Source: Bacteroidota bacterium
GTDB lineage: Bacteria > Bacteroidota > Bacteroidia > Bacteroidales > Tenuifilaceae
Assembly: GCA_029560875.1 (NCBI GenBank)
Contig: JAKQKB010000173.1
Span: forward strand, 160,340 to 224,339
DNA: 64,000 nucleotides
Direction of reading: 5' to 3'
The notes below the pieces were generated by a model. The model was not told where the DNA came from. It did no database searches and worked only from the letters and a program-made list of their open reading frames with translations. Below, one piece after another: positions 43,434 through 50,944 of this stretch. The translations under genes and the position numbers were made by a program. Numbering within the stretch: position 1 is the first letter of the stretch; each line of letters begins with the position of its first letter.

Positions 43434-43481
43434 CCCCGAGTTAAAACTCGGGGCTGGTGCTTTTGCCCTTTCAGGGCAAAA
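43434..43481. repeat. Two-hairpin repeat, copy 2
   Basis: CCCCGAGTT/AACTCGGGG hairpin plus TTTGCCCT/AGGGCAAA hairpin, matching 43149-43193 with only a few differences. Confidence 0.85.
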
Positions 43482-43508
43482 GAATTTTCATTCAATAATA
43501 TTAATTTC

Positions 43509-43562
43509 ACATTATCATTATACATTATACATTATACATTATCAATTATTCATTATACATTA
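43509..43562. repeat. Degenerate 8-bp TACATTAT tandem
   Basis: Several copies of TACATTAT and variants just upstream of the cupin promoter. Confidence 0.75.
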
Positions 43563-43574
43563 ACCTAAAAATCC

Positions 43575-43582
43575 TAGATTTG
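43575..43582 (+). promoter_or_regulatory. -7 box TAGATTTG for the cupin gene
   Basis: Exact TAnnTTTG match 20 bases upstream of the ATG at 43603; no obvious -33 element in the tandem-repeat sequence upstream. Confidence 0.6.
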
Positions 43583-43602
43583 CACTTACTAATCCTAAAA
43601 CT

Positions 43603-43872
43603 ATGAGCAGCGTAATAATAGAAAAACTCAACACTGACGAGATTACCAAACGTGGTATTAAGAGTTGGCCAATTTGGACCAAGGAGATTTCCGAATTCGA
43701 TTGGTTCTACGATTCCGACGAGGAGTGCCTTATACTTGAGGGTGAGGTTGACGTTACTACTCCCGAAGGTGTTTATACGGTTAAGGCTGGCGATTTTGTA
43801 ACCTTTAAGCAGGGCTTAAAGTGCGTCTGGAAAGTGAAAAAGCCAATCCGCAAGCATTATAATTTCTTGTAG
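43603..43872 (+). CDS. Small cupin-domain (DUF861/EutQ-like) protein
   Basis: 89 residues, single cupin barrel. CLILEGEVDVTTPEG and VKAGDFVTFKQGLKCVWKV are the two cupin signature strands, matching the DUF861 group. These include ureidoglycolate-type and uncharacterised enzymes; metal-binding His residues are not obvious, so it may be a non-catalytic or ligand-binding form. Monocistronic with its own promoter and a shared downstream terminator. Confidence 0.88.
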   Translation: MSSVIIEKLNTDEITKRGIKSWPIWTKEISEFDWFYDSDEECLILEGEVDVTTPEGVYTVKAGDFVTFKQGLKCVWKVKKPIRKHYNFL

Positions 43873-43889
43873 TATCGATTATTAAAAAA

Positions 43890-43918
43890 CAAAAAAAGCT
43901 GGAAAATCCAGCCTTTTC
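43890..43918. terminator. Bidirectional terminator between cupin and fprA genes
   Basis: GCTGGA-AAA-TCCAGC (43898-43912) with CTTTTC on the plus side and seven A on the other side (T tract for the minus strand). Confidence 0.85.
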
Positions 43919-43966
43919 GATTTAGATATAACTTTGAGTGCCTTTGCGGTTAAATATCTTTATTCA

Positions 43967-45157
43967 CTATTGCTTAATTTTTTCAGCCATTACCTTAGCC
44001 AAAACGTCGTACTGGGCAAGTTTTTCCTCATTTGGCTTACCGTAAACCTCGCAAGGTTCAGTAACTAGCTCCAACTCGCTCTCCTCAATGAATTTCATTA
44101 GGTTCTTCACCCCTCCTCCATTCCAGCTGTAACTTCCAAATAACCCTAATTGCTTGTTTTTAATACCCATATGAGTTAACTCACGGGTTAACTGCTCCAT
44201 TAATGGGAACATCTGAGAGTTGTATGCGCACGAGCCAAGGATTAACCCTTTGTACTTCCAAATCTCGTTAATTAAGTGGCTAATATGTGTGCGCGACACA
44301 TCATGTATTCTGATATTTTTAACACCATTCTCGCATAGCTTACGGCCAATATAATCGGCAATCTCCTCGGTATTTCCATACATCGATGCAAATACAATAA
44401 CAACACCCTCCTCGGCCTCGTAACGACTCCATTTATCGTACAGCTCAAGCACCTTTGATGGGTTCGAACGCCAAACTGGGCCGTGAGTTGCAGCAATAAC
44501 CTTAACGGGTACGCCTTTAAGCTTTGCAAAAGCTTTCTGAACCATATTGCTGTATTTACCCACGATATTTGAGTAGTAACGGCGCATCTCCTCTTCAAAG
44601 AAATCAAAGTTGATTTCATCGTCGAAAATACCGCCATCCAACGTACCAAAACTTCCAAAGGCATCACCAGAGAATAGAATTTGGTCGGTAGTATCGTAAG
44701 TCATCATAGTTTCGGGCCAGTGAACCCAAGGAGTCATAACAAACTTAAGTTTATGATGACCTAAATCCAACATATCGCCATCGTCAACCACGTGAAGGTT
44801 CTCCTTAATTCCCCAGTAGGCTTCAACCATCTTGAAGGTTTTGGAGTTACCAACCAATTTCACACCTTTAAAATGGTCGAAAATAGCCTTAATTTCACCC
44901 GAATGGTCGGGCTCCATATGGTTGATGATTAGGTAGTCCAAAGTTCTCCCATTAAGCAATTTCTCAATACGCTCAATGTAGTTTCCGGCAGCCCTATCCT
45001 CAATGGTATCGACCAAAGCGGTTTTATCGTCAACAATAAGGTACGAGTTGTACGATACGCCCCTATCCAAAGGCCACATATTCTCAAAAAGACGCTTACG
45101 GCGGTCGTTTACGCCAATCCAATGAACTTTTCCAACAACTGGAACTGTGTAGTACAT
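43967..45157 (-). CDS. fprA: Flavodiiron protein (FprA family, A-type flavoprotein)
   Basis: 396 residues. The N-terminal metallo-beta-lactamase domain has diiron ligands in NHMEPDHSG (His80, Glu82, Asp84, His85), His146 (WVHWPE), Asp165 (SGDAFG) and a late His in ATHGPVWR. The C-terminal flavodoxin domain starts near residue 252 (VVIVFASMYGNTEEIADYIG) and binds FMN. It reduces O2 to water and/or NO to N2O in the cytosol, protecting anaerobic metabolism. Rubredoxin is not visible nearby as a partner. A -7-like box at 45193-45200 precedes the start. Confidence 0.95.
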   Translation of the reverse strand: MYYTVPVVGKVHWIGVNDRRKRLFENMWPLDRGVSYNSYLIVDDKTALVDTIEDRAAGNYIERIEKLLNGRTLDYLIINHMEPDHSGEIKAIFDHFKGVKLVGNSKTFKMVEAYWGIKENLHVVDDGDMLDLGHHKLKFVMTPWVHWPETMMTYDTTDQILFSGDAFGSFGTLDGGIFDDEINFDFFEEEMRRYYSNIVGKYSNMVQKAFAKLKGVPVKVIAATHGPVWRSNPSKVLELYDKWSRYEAEEGVVIVFASMYGNTEEIADYIGRKLCENGVKNIRIHDVSRTHISHLINEIWKYKGLILGSCAYNSQMFPLMEQLTRELTHMGIKNKQLGLFGSYSWNGGGVKNLMKFIEESELELVTEPCEVYGKPNEEKLAQYDVLAKVMAEKIKQ

Positions 45158-45192
45158 ATGTTTAGTTTTTAATTATTCTCGGAATTCGACCA

Positions 45193-45200
45193 CAAAATTA
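45193..45200 (-). promoter_or_regulatory. -7 box TAATTTTG for fprA
   Basis: Minus-strand TAATTTTG (TAnnTTTG), 35 bases upstream of the fprA ATG. Confidence 0.45.
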
Positions 45201-45245
45201 ATAAACTTGACCTTGTATTAATATCACTATTTGTTGTTATTTAAC

Positions 45246-45281
45246 AAAAAAGGTTGCCAAACATATTTGACAACCCTTTTT
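45246..45281 (-). terminator. Terminator-like hairpin downstream of the amylase gene
   Basis: AAAAAGGTTG and CAACCCTTTTT arms with nearby CCAAA/TTTGA pairing, and T tracts on both sides. It lies 105 bases after the GH13 stop, before the fprA promoter. Confidence 0.65.
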
Positions 45282-45386
45282 GAATAATGAACAGGGAATT
45301 ACGAACGTTGAATAATCAAGTATAAATACTTCTAAAATCAAAAGTCATCATTCGATATTCGAAATTATCTCTGTACTCACATTTAA

Positions 45387-46769
45387 TTATTGTTTAATAT
45401 AAACCTTATAATCCCAAGGCTCCAAGGCCATTTCCTGTTCAGCCACAAACTCTTTAGCCTCACCAGTAAAATACTCGGTGTAGTTGCCTAAATGCGCATC
45501 GCCAATAAATTTAATATTCTGCTTTGCTGCGGTTAGGTTGAATACCATGAATAGTTTTTCCTTCTCGTTCTCGCGGGTAAATGCAAATACGGTGCTATCG
45601 GCATTGGATTTAATGCGGAAAATATCGGCACCAGTTTCACCAGCATTCAAAGCGCTATAAGTTTTCTTTAAAGCAGTTAGTTTCTTGTAGAAATCGGTCA
45701 TATTTGCAGCATCGTCCCAAATAATGGTGTCCTTCTCAAAGAAATTCAAACGCTCATTGAAACCAACTTCCTGACCATTATAAATTAATGGCATACCATC
45801 AACAACAAACGAAAGTGTAGCCATTGTTTTAACTGCAGCTCCCATACGCTCAAACTCAGTACCGTTCCAGGAATTCTCATCGTGGTTGGTAATAAAGTTC
45901 ATTTTTAGCGCATTCTTAGGGTAAGTAGCGGCTTTTTTAAGTAGATAAGTCTCAATATCAACAGCACTCTTAGTACCTTTTGCAATTGAGTTCATTATAT
46001 GGTGAAATTCCCAACCATAGTCTACATCAAAAGCATACTTCATTAACTCAATATTCTCGGCCTCAGCAAGCATAAATACAGGTTTTACCTTATCGAGTTC
46101 GGCACGAGCATCGTTCCAAAAATCGGCAGGAACCTCAGCGGCAACATCGCAACGGAAACCATCCAAATCGATATCCTTTACCCAGTACTTAAGCATATCA
46201 ATCATATACTTACGGAGTCCTGGCTTAGAATAGTCTAACTTTGCCACATCGGTCCAATCGAAAGGTGAAACAACTTTTCCAGTAGAGTCGCGCACGTACC
46301 AATCGGGGTGTTCAGTAATAAGAACCGCATCGTGAGATGTGTGGTTAGCAACCACATCTATAATAACCTTCATACCCAACTCGTGAGCCTTAGCCACCAC
46401 CGATTTAAAATCATCCAATGTGCCAAACTCAGGGTTAATACCATAGTAATCCTTAACGGAATAGTAACTACCCAATGAGCCTTTTCTGTTTTCAACACCG
46501 ATAGGATGAATTGGCATAAACCAAAGAACATCTACCCCTAGTTCTTTTAAACGGGGTAAATGGGTCTCAAATGCTTTAAAAGTTCCCTCTGGGGTGAACT
46601 GGCGTACATTAACTTCGTAGATAGTTGCGCTTGGAACCCAACTTACATGTTCCACCTTAAATGGTTCAATCTCCTTTGCCTGCTGCTTACACGATGTAGT
46701 TAACAGCATAGTGGCTAATAATAAGGCCACTAAAAGGTTCTTAATTTGGAAAAAGGACGTTTTCTTCAT
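45387..46769 (-). CDS. Alpha-amylase family (GH13) lipoprotein
   Basis: 460 residues from the ATG at 46769 (the GTG three bases upstream is less likely). Lipoprotein signal with lipobox TTSC (about residue 27). The GH13 barrel shows region I VIIDVVANHT, region II GFRCDVAAE (nucleophile Asp), region III LAEAE (acid/base Glu) and region IV FITNHDENS. The C-terminal beta domain ends PWDYKVYIKQ. It should hydrolyse alpha-1,4-glucans at the cell surface or periplasm. No sus-type genes are in the window. Confidence 0.94.
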   Translation of the reverse strand: MKKTSFFQIKNLLVALLLATMLLTTSCKQQAKEIEPFKVEHVSWVPSATIYEVNVRQFTPEGTFKAFETHLPRLKELGVDVLWFMPIHPIGVENRKGSLGSYYSVKDYYGINPEFGTLDDFKSVVAKAHELGMKVIIDVVANHTSHDAVLITEHPDWYVRDSTGKVVSPFDWTDVAKLDYSKPGLRKYMIDMLKYWVKDIDLDGFRCDVAAEVPADFWNDARAELDKVKPVFMLAEAENIELMKYAFDVDYGWEFHHIMNSIAKGTKSAVDIETYLLKKAATYPKNALKMNFITNHDENSWNGTEFERMGAAVKTMATLSFVVDGMPLIYNGQEVGFNERLNFFEKDTIIWDDAANMTDFYKKLTALKKTYSALNAGETGADIFRIKSNADSTVFAFTRENEKEKLFMVFNLTAAKQNIKFIGDAHLGNYTEYFTGEAKEFVAEQEMALEPWDYKVYIKQ

Positions 46770-47095
46770 CACTTTAAATTGATTTAGTTATAAATTATTG
46801 TTAAATTGATATAAAATTTAGAATGATGGCCTAAAAATGACTGATTGAGAATGGCAGTTTTCACACGTTTGCGAAATAAATTTATCAGTATTTTCGAGGC
46901 TTTAATCATCGTTAGCTAATATAGCATTGATTTTTTTTATATTTTTGTCAAGGTGGAAAAATTTGTCCCATTATCAAATTGTTAGTTTTTATACCCCTGA
47001 AAAACAAAGCAATATTGGCGATAAATTAATTTTAAGGGGCTTTTTTAGAAAAATTGATACACCTTATTTAATTAATAAACTTAAATGTTATTAGA
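46770..47095. other. Divergent gap between GH13 and phosphofructokinase genes
   Basis: About 326 bases. A TATTTTTG -7-like box on the plus strand (46940-46947) is 149 bases before the pfkA ATG, without a good -33. Between box and gene, CCCCT (46994-46998) and AGGGG (47035-47039) followed by six T could form a weak attenuator-like hairpin. No small gene is seen. Confidence 0.45.
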
Positions 47096-48190
47096 ATGAA
47101 AAGAGTTTTAGTTGCTACTGGTGGAGGCGATTGTCCTGGTTTGAATGCAGTTATTCGGGCAATTGTTAAGCGCGCCTCACAGGAGCCAGACTGGGAGGTT
47201 ATTGGAAGTATTCAATCGTTCGATGGAATTCTTCGCGAACCTACGGAAATTAGAGTTTTAGACGAAAAAGCAGTTTCAGGAATTCACGTACAAGGTGGAA
47301 CCATTATTGGTACCACCAACAAGGGAGGCCCCTTTGCATGGCCATTTAAAAATAAGGATGGTTCTTGGGGTGCAGTTGACCGCTCCGATGAAATGATTCG
47401 CAAACTACAATACCTTGGCATTGATGCTGTTATCAGCATCGGTGGAGATGGTTCTCAGAAAATATCGCAACAGCTATACGAGAAAGGGCTTAACGTTATT
47501 GGTGTTCCAAAAACTATCGATAACGACCTTTCTGCAACAGACTTCACTTTCGGTTTCCAAACTGCAGTGCAAATTGCAACCGACGCGGTGGATAAACTTG
47601 TTACCACAGCATCGAGCCACAACCGCGTGCTAATACTTGAGGTTATGGGACGTTATGCAGGTTGGATTGCACTTCACGCAGCTATTGCTGGTGGTGCAGA
47701 GGTTTGCTTAATTCCAGAGATTCCTTACGATATTAATAAGGTAGCCGAGAAGCTAAAGAGCCGCTACGATAAAGGAAAAGGCCACGCAATTGTTGTTATT
47801 GCAGAGGGTGCTACTCCTGTTGGTGGTACTTTAACTTCCGAGCAAAGCGACGAGGTTGGTTACCATAATCTACGCCTTGGTGGAGTAGCCCACACGCTAA
47901 CTAGCGATTTGAAAAGAATTGGTTTTGATGCCGATATTCGTGAAACAGTGCTTGGTCACCTTCAACGTGGAGGTATCCCTGTAGCTTACGACAGAGTTTT
48001 AGCAACTCAATTCGGTGTTAAGGCGTTTGAAATGGTACTTGAGGGCAAATTCGGCGAGATGGTTGCATACCGCCACCCCGACATTATCTCAGTTCCTTTA
48101 ATTGATGCAATTAATCGTCCTAACTTTGTAGAGCCTACTTGCGATTTGGTAAATACTGCAAGGGGCGTTGGAATAAGCTTCGGCGACTAA
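47096..48190 (+). CDS. pfkA: 6-phosphofructokinase
   Basis: 364 residues. GGGDCPGLNAVIRAIV is the N-terminal nucleotide loop. IGGDGSQK (Gly119 at the position where PPi-dependent enzymes have Asp) suggests ATP use. PKTIDNDL (Lys139, catalytic Asp142), with Lys where classic ATP enzymes have Gly, is typical of PPi-type or mixed enzymes. MGRYAGWIAL and the substrate-binding GHLQRGG motif complete the family set. It phosphorylates fructose-6-phosphate in glycolysis. Phosphoryl donor is uncertain because the two determinants point in different directions. Strong terminator follows. Confidence 0.94.
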   Translation: MKRVLVATGGGDCPGLNAVIRAIVKRASQEPDWEVIGSIQSFDGILREPTEIRVLDEKAVSGIHVQGGTIIGTTNKGGPFAWPFKNKDGSWGAVDRSDEMIRKLQYLGIDAVISIGGDGSQKISQQLYEKGLNVIGVPKTIDNDLSATDFTFGFQTAVQIATDAVDKLVTTASSHNRVLILEVMGRYAGWIALHAAIAGGAEVCLIPEIPYDINKVAEKLKSRYDKGKGHAIVVIAEGATPVGGTLTSEQSDEVGYHNLRLGGVAHTLTSDLKRIGFDADIRETVLGHLQRGGIPVAYDRVLATQFGVKAFEMVLEGKFGEMVAYRHPDIISVPLIDAINRPNFVEPTCDLVNTARGVGISFGD

Positions 48191-48197
48191 AAATAGA

Positions 48198-48223
48198 AAA
48201 GGGAGCAAGTTGCTCCCTTTTTT
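48198..48223. terminator. Bidirectional terminator between pfkA and the SiaC-like genes
   Basis: GGGAGCAA and TTGCTCCC arms with a very small loop, followed by TTTTTT on the plus strand and preceded by AAAAG on the other. Confidence 0.9.
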
Positions 48224-48243
48224 GTATCTATATATCATTGTAT

Positions 48244-48657
48244 TTAAGCATTATCGGTACAAACAGAACAGGTAAATGGAATCTTTATATTGGCATACTC
48301 CATTAACTCAAAACCAGCATCACGCATATCCTCATCTTCTGGCTCATACTGCCACTCCATAGTAACAGAAACGCCAGCCACAACAAATTCGTTCATCTTT
48401 TGCAGGAAAGTAACCATATACTTGTAAGATGCAGAATTGATATATTTAAAGAAAAGCCTAAGTTTTATAGGTTTAATACTAGCAGAGCTAGACTTATTAA
48501 TTTCAATAAGGTATTCGTCAAGCCACTTCATAACAGGGTCGAAAAAATTCGATATGTTTTCAGGATGGCTTATCCCAACAATTGAAAAATTTCCTGATTG
48601 GGGGTCAAATACCACTTCAGGAGAATCTTTTTTGGGAAGAATCTGTAACTTTTTCAT
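48244..48657 (-). CDS. SiaC-family (DUF1987) regulatory phosphoprotein, paralogue 3
   Basis: 137 residues, last of three tandem paralogues. SiaC is a small signalling protein regulated by reversible phosphorylation; in Pseudomonas SiaC the site is Thr68 and it binds a diguanylate cyclase. Here the region reads KYINSASYKYM, with Ser75 in place of the Thr found in the other two copies and a short insertion before it. The DPVMKWLDEY helix matches the family. This copy may have a different phosphorylation behaviour. No SiaA/SiaB/SiaD genes are visible in the window. Confidence 0.85.
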   Translation of the reverse strand: MKKLQILPKKDSPEVVFDPQSGNFSIVGISHPENISNFFDPVMKWLDEYLIEINKSSSASIKPIKLRLFFKYINSASYKYMVTFLQKMNEFVVAGVSVTMEWQYEPEDEDMRDAGFELMEYANIKIPFTCSVCTDNA

Positions 48658-48688
48658 TTCGCTAGGGATTTTGTAAAAATATCATAAG

Positions 48689-49072
48689 TTAATCTATGGG
48701 CTTAGCAATCATTTCGAATGGTACATTTAAAAGTTCTGCAAATTCCTCTCCAGCTTCTTCTAACTCAGCATCTAACTGAGGATATTTCCAAGTAATCAAC
48801 ACTTCCTTACCACTCTTATGCAACTCCTTAACTTTATTCAGCAAAATTAGTAACATTTTGGAAGAAGCAGTGTTAAAATAGTCAAAATCCAACACTAAGT
48901 TAGTAGATAGATTAGGATTCTTAATGTAGTTATCCCACCACTGAACCAGAGGCATATAGTAGGATTTTACATCCTCGGGCAACGATTTTCCTTGAATAAT
49001 AAATACACCCGTCCCTTTGTCGAATTCAACATAAGGTGTTATAGCGCTGGCCTCAAGAAAAAATCTATCCAT
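48689..49072 (-). CDS. SiaC-family (DUF1987) regulatory phosphoprotein, paralogue 2
   Basis: 127 residues from the ATG at 49072 (the upstream TTG at 49078 is unlikely). It has FIIQGKSLPEDVKSYYMPLVQWW and the core YFNTASSKML with Thr68 at the position of the known SiaC phosphosite. It lies 10 bases from paralogue 1 and 31 bases from paralogue 3, so one transcript is likely. Confidence 0.87.
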   Translation of the reverse strand: MDRFFLEASAITPYVEFDKGTGVFIIQGKSLPEDVKSYYMPLVQWWDNYIKNPNLSTNLVLDFDYFNTASSKMLLILLNKVKELHKSGKEVLITWKYPQLDAELEEAGEEFAELLNVPFEMIAKPID

Positions 49073-49082
49073 AATCAAATTG

Positions 49083-49466
49083 CTATTTGGAAACAGAACT
49101 AATCATTTTAAAGGGTACTTCAAGCATATCTGCATAATCAGCGCCAGCATCCATCATATCTTCATCGTCCTCCTGGTAATACCATTCTATAGTTACACTC
49201 TTACCTTCACCATGCATCTCATTCAGCAACTCAAAAAGTTCCAATATCATTTTTGAGGATGCTGTATTGAAATACTCCATTTTCACCTTCAAGGTTGTGT
49301 TAGGATTAGGAGCCTCAGCATAACCTCTCATCCATTTAAGCAAAGGATTGTAAAACTCTTTAACATCCTCAGGTAATGATTTCCCTGAAATCTCAAAGGT
49401 ATTATTTGCAGGGTCAAAAATTACATTCGGTGTTTCAGCCGTGCCTTTGATATTTAATGTGTCCAT
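49083..49466 (-). CDS. SiaC-family (DUF1987) regulatory phosphoprotein, paralogue 1
   Basis: 127 residues from the ATG at 49466; the frame is open upstream to 49523 but that extension has no family similarity. It has FEISGKSLPEDVKEFYNPLL, then YFNTASSKMI with Thr68 and an acidic tail region (YYQEDDEDMMDAG). First gene of the three-gene SiaC-like block. Targets are unknown; c-di-GMP control is only suggested by the family. Confidence 0.87.
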   Translation of the reverse strand: MDTLNIKGTAETPNVIFDPANNTFEISGKSLPEDVKEFYNPLLKWMRGYAEAPNPNTTLKVKMEYFNTASSKMILELFELLNEMHGEGKSVTIEWYYQEDDEDMMDAGADYADMLEVPFKMISSVSK

Positions 49467-49618
49467 ATTAATATTTTTAACTACATAATTACACTTCTTA
49501 TTAACAAATATAATAATAATCATTCAGAAATCAATCAAATTATAATCTAGTTATACATAAAAAAAGATATTATTAGTCAAACAATACCTTTTGCAGAATG
49601 AAATTTAAGTGTTAAACT

Positions 49619-50944
49619 CTAATCTCCCTTAGAAAACGACTTGCTTAGTAAATTGAGAGGTGTATCAATGTGAAGATTATTATAGTACTCAAACCTGTCA
49701 ATTAGTTCCGCTACTACAAATGGAAAAAATATCACAAACTTGGGAGTGTTCAAAATCATCATGCAAACTAAAGGAATTAAGATACCTAAGAAAAAACGGA
49801 TTAAGCCCAATCCAAGCATAGTAATACTGGAATCTTTGTATGCGTACCGAGTGATATACAAAACGCCCTTTAATGCGATTAGGCCAATTGAAATACTATT
49901 ATAATTTGTGAGCAAAAAACCAAAAGTCACTGCAGTTAATAGTGTATTTGCACTATGGATTATTGTTTTATAGTTTTTATCGGCAACCGAGTAAACATAT
50001 TCTATGGCTATAAGCAATAATACCCCAACTAATACTGTCAGCAAAATAAGGAAAAGGTTTGAACTAAGAAGAAAAACTATTGAGGATAGTCCAACGAATA
50101 AGGAGTAAAACAAAATTTCACGGCTAAGCCAACTTGTTTTTATATTAAATATGGAACGATAGGCTCTGAATGGTTTTCCTAAATGAAGGCTGCTTAACCC
50201 CATACCCAATAACCCTAATCCAATAAAATAGTAACCATAATTGGTGCTACTAGGGTTAAAAAGCAAGAATACAATCCACCCTACCAATAATGACGATAAC
50301 AAGGTAAAAATAACCAAAGGCCACTCCTTAATGGCATTAATTTTTGGTTTTACATCAGTAATTGGGACTTGGCTAGAATTAAAGCCAGAAGCACCCAAAT
50401 CCATTTGAGGTTTAGAGTTTACAACGTCAGAGTTTAAGAAATTAGCCCTAGGGCTTGTTGGCTTATTGGACATGCCTGGAGCAACAACTATTTCGCTAAC
50501 TTCAATACTACCAAAAGACAATGCTCCAGTTGGACAAGCATTGGTACAAGCGGGAATTGCCCCCGCCTTTAACCTATCATTACAAAAATTACACTTTTCA
50601 ACCACGCCTTTTGCAGCACTATAGTTAGGAGCATCGAATGGGCAGGCCCAAGTGCAGTATGTGCAACCAATACACTTATCGGCTGTGTGAAAAATTGCTC
50701 CAGTAAGGGAATCTTTATGATATGCTTTTGCAGGACAAGCCTTTAAGCAAGGAGCATCCTTGCAATGGTTACATGCAATAGATAGATTTATGAAGCCATA
50801 TAAGGGAACCTTTAATTTGTTATAAGATTGAACCTGTCGCCACGATATTGGTGGTTGTGTATGATTCTCATTATAGCAAGCCACCAAGCAGGCATGACAA
50901 GCAACGCACTTTGAGTAATCGAATATAAATCCTTTGCTTTCCAT
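49619..50944 (-). CDS. DmsB-DmsC fusion: FeS electron-transfer subunit with membrane anchor
   Basis: 441 residues. Residues 1-165 carry four 4Fe-4S cysteine sets (KCVACHACLVAC with Cys13, 16, 19, 23; CNHCKDAPCLKAC; CIGCTYCTWACP; CNFCNDR...CTNACP). Residues about 215-425 form a DmsC-like membrane anchor with about seven helices. In classical DmsABC these are two proteins; the fusion is a known variation. It accepts electrons from quinol at the membrane and passes them to the molybdopterin subunit, whose stop abuts this start (no gap). No Tat or Sec signal is seen on either subunit. Confidence 0.9.
   Translation of the reverse strand: MESKGFIFDYSKCVACHACLVACYNENHTQPPISWRQVQSYNKLKVPLYGFINLSIACNHCKDAPCLKACPAKAYHKDSLTGAIFHTADKCIGCTYCTWACPFDAPNYSAAKGVVEKCNFCNDRLKAGAIPACTNACPTGALSFGSIEVSEIVVAPGMSNKPTSPRANFLNSDVVNSKPQMDLGASGFNSSQVPITDVKPKINAIKEWPLVIFTLLSSLLVGWIVFLLFNPSSTNYGYYFIGLGLLGMGLSSLHLGKPFRAYRSIFNIKTSWLSREILFYSLFVGLSSIVFLLSSNLFLILLTVLVGVLLLIAIEYVYSVADKNYKTIIHSANTLLTAVTFGFLLTNYNSISIGLIALKGVLYITRYAYKDSSITMLGLGLIRFFLGILIPLVCMMILNTPKFVIFFPFVVAELIDRFEYYNNLHIDTPLNLLSKSFSKGD

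Larger units (their letters stand above)
43053..43602. other. 550-base repeat-rich intergenic region
   Basis: Divergent gap between the thioesterase and cupin genes with no supported gene. It contains GTGACGAGTGACA low-complexity sequence (43110-43142), two copies of a two-hairpin repeat (43149-43193, 43434-43481), a CCGCC/GGCGG palindrome near 43250, a TACATTAT tandem (43509-43562) and the cupin promoter. Confidence 0.8.

Noticed and set aside
43291..43563. 90-residue ORF in the thioesterase-cupin gap
   Set aside because: It is composed of repeat cassettes and low-complexity sequence and has no family resemblance.
44272..44667. 131-residue minus-strand ORF inside fprA
   Set aside because: It is out of frame within a clearly conserved flavodiiron protein gene.
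46994..47046. Attenuator or riboswitch upstream of pfkA
   Set aside because: The CCCCT/AGGGG arms are only 5 bases with a 36-base loop; too weak for a confident call, although six T follow.
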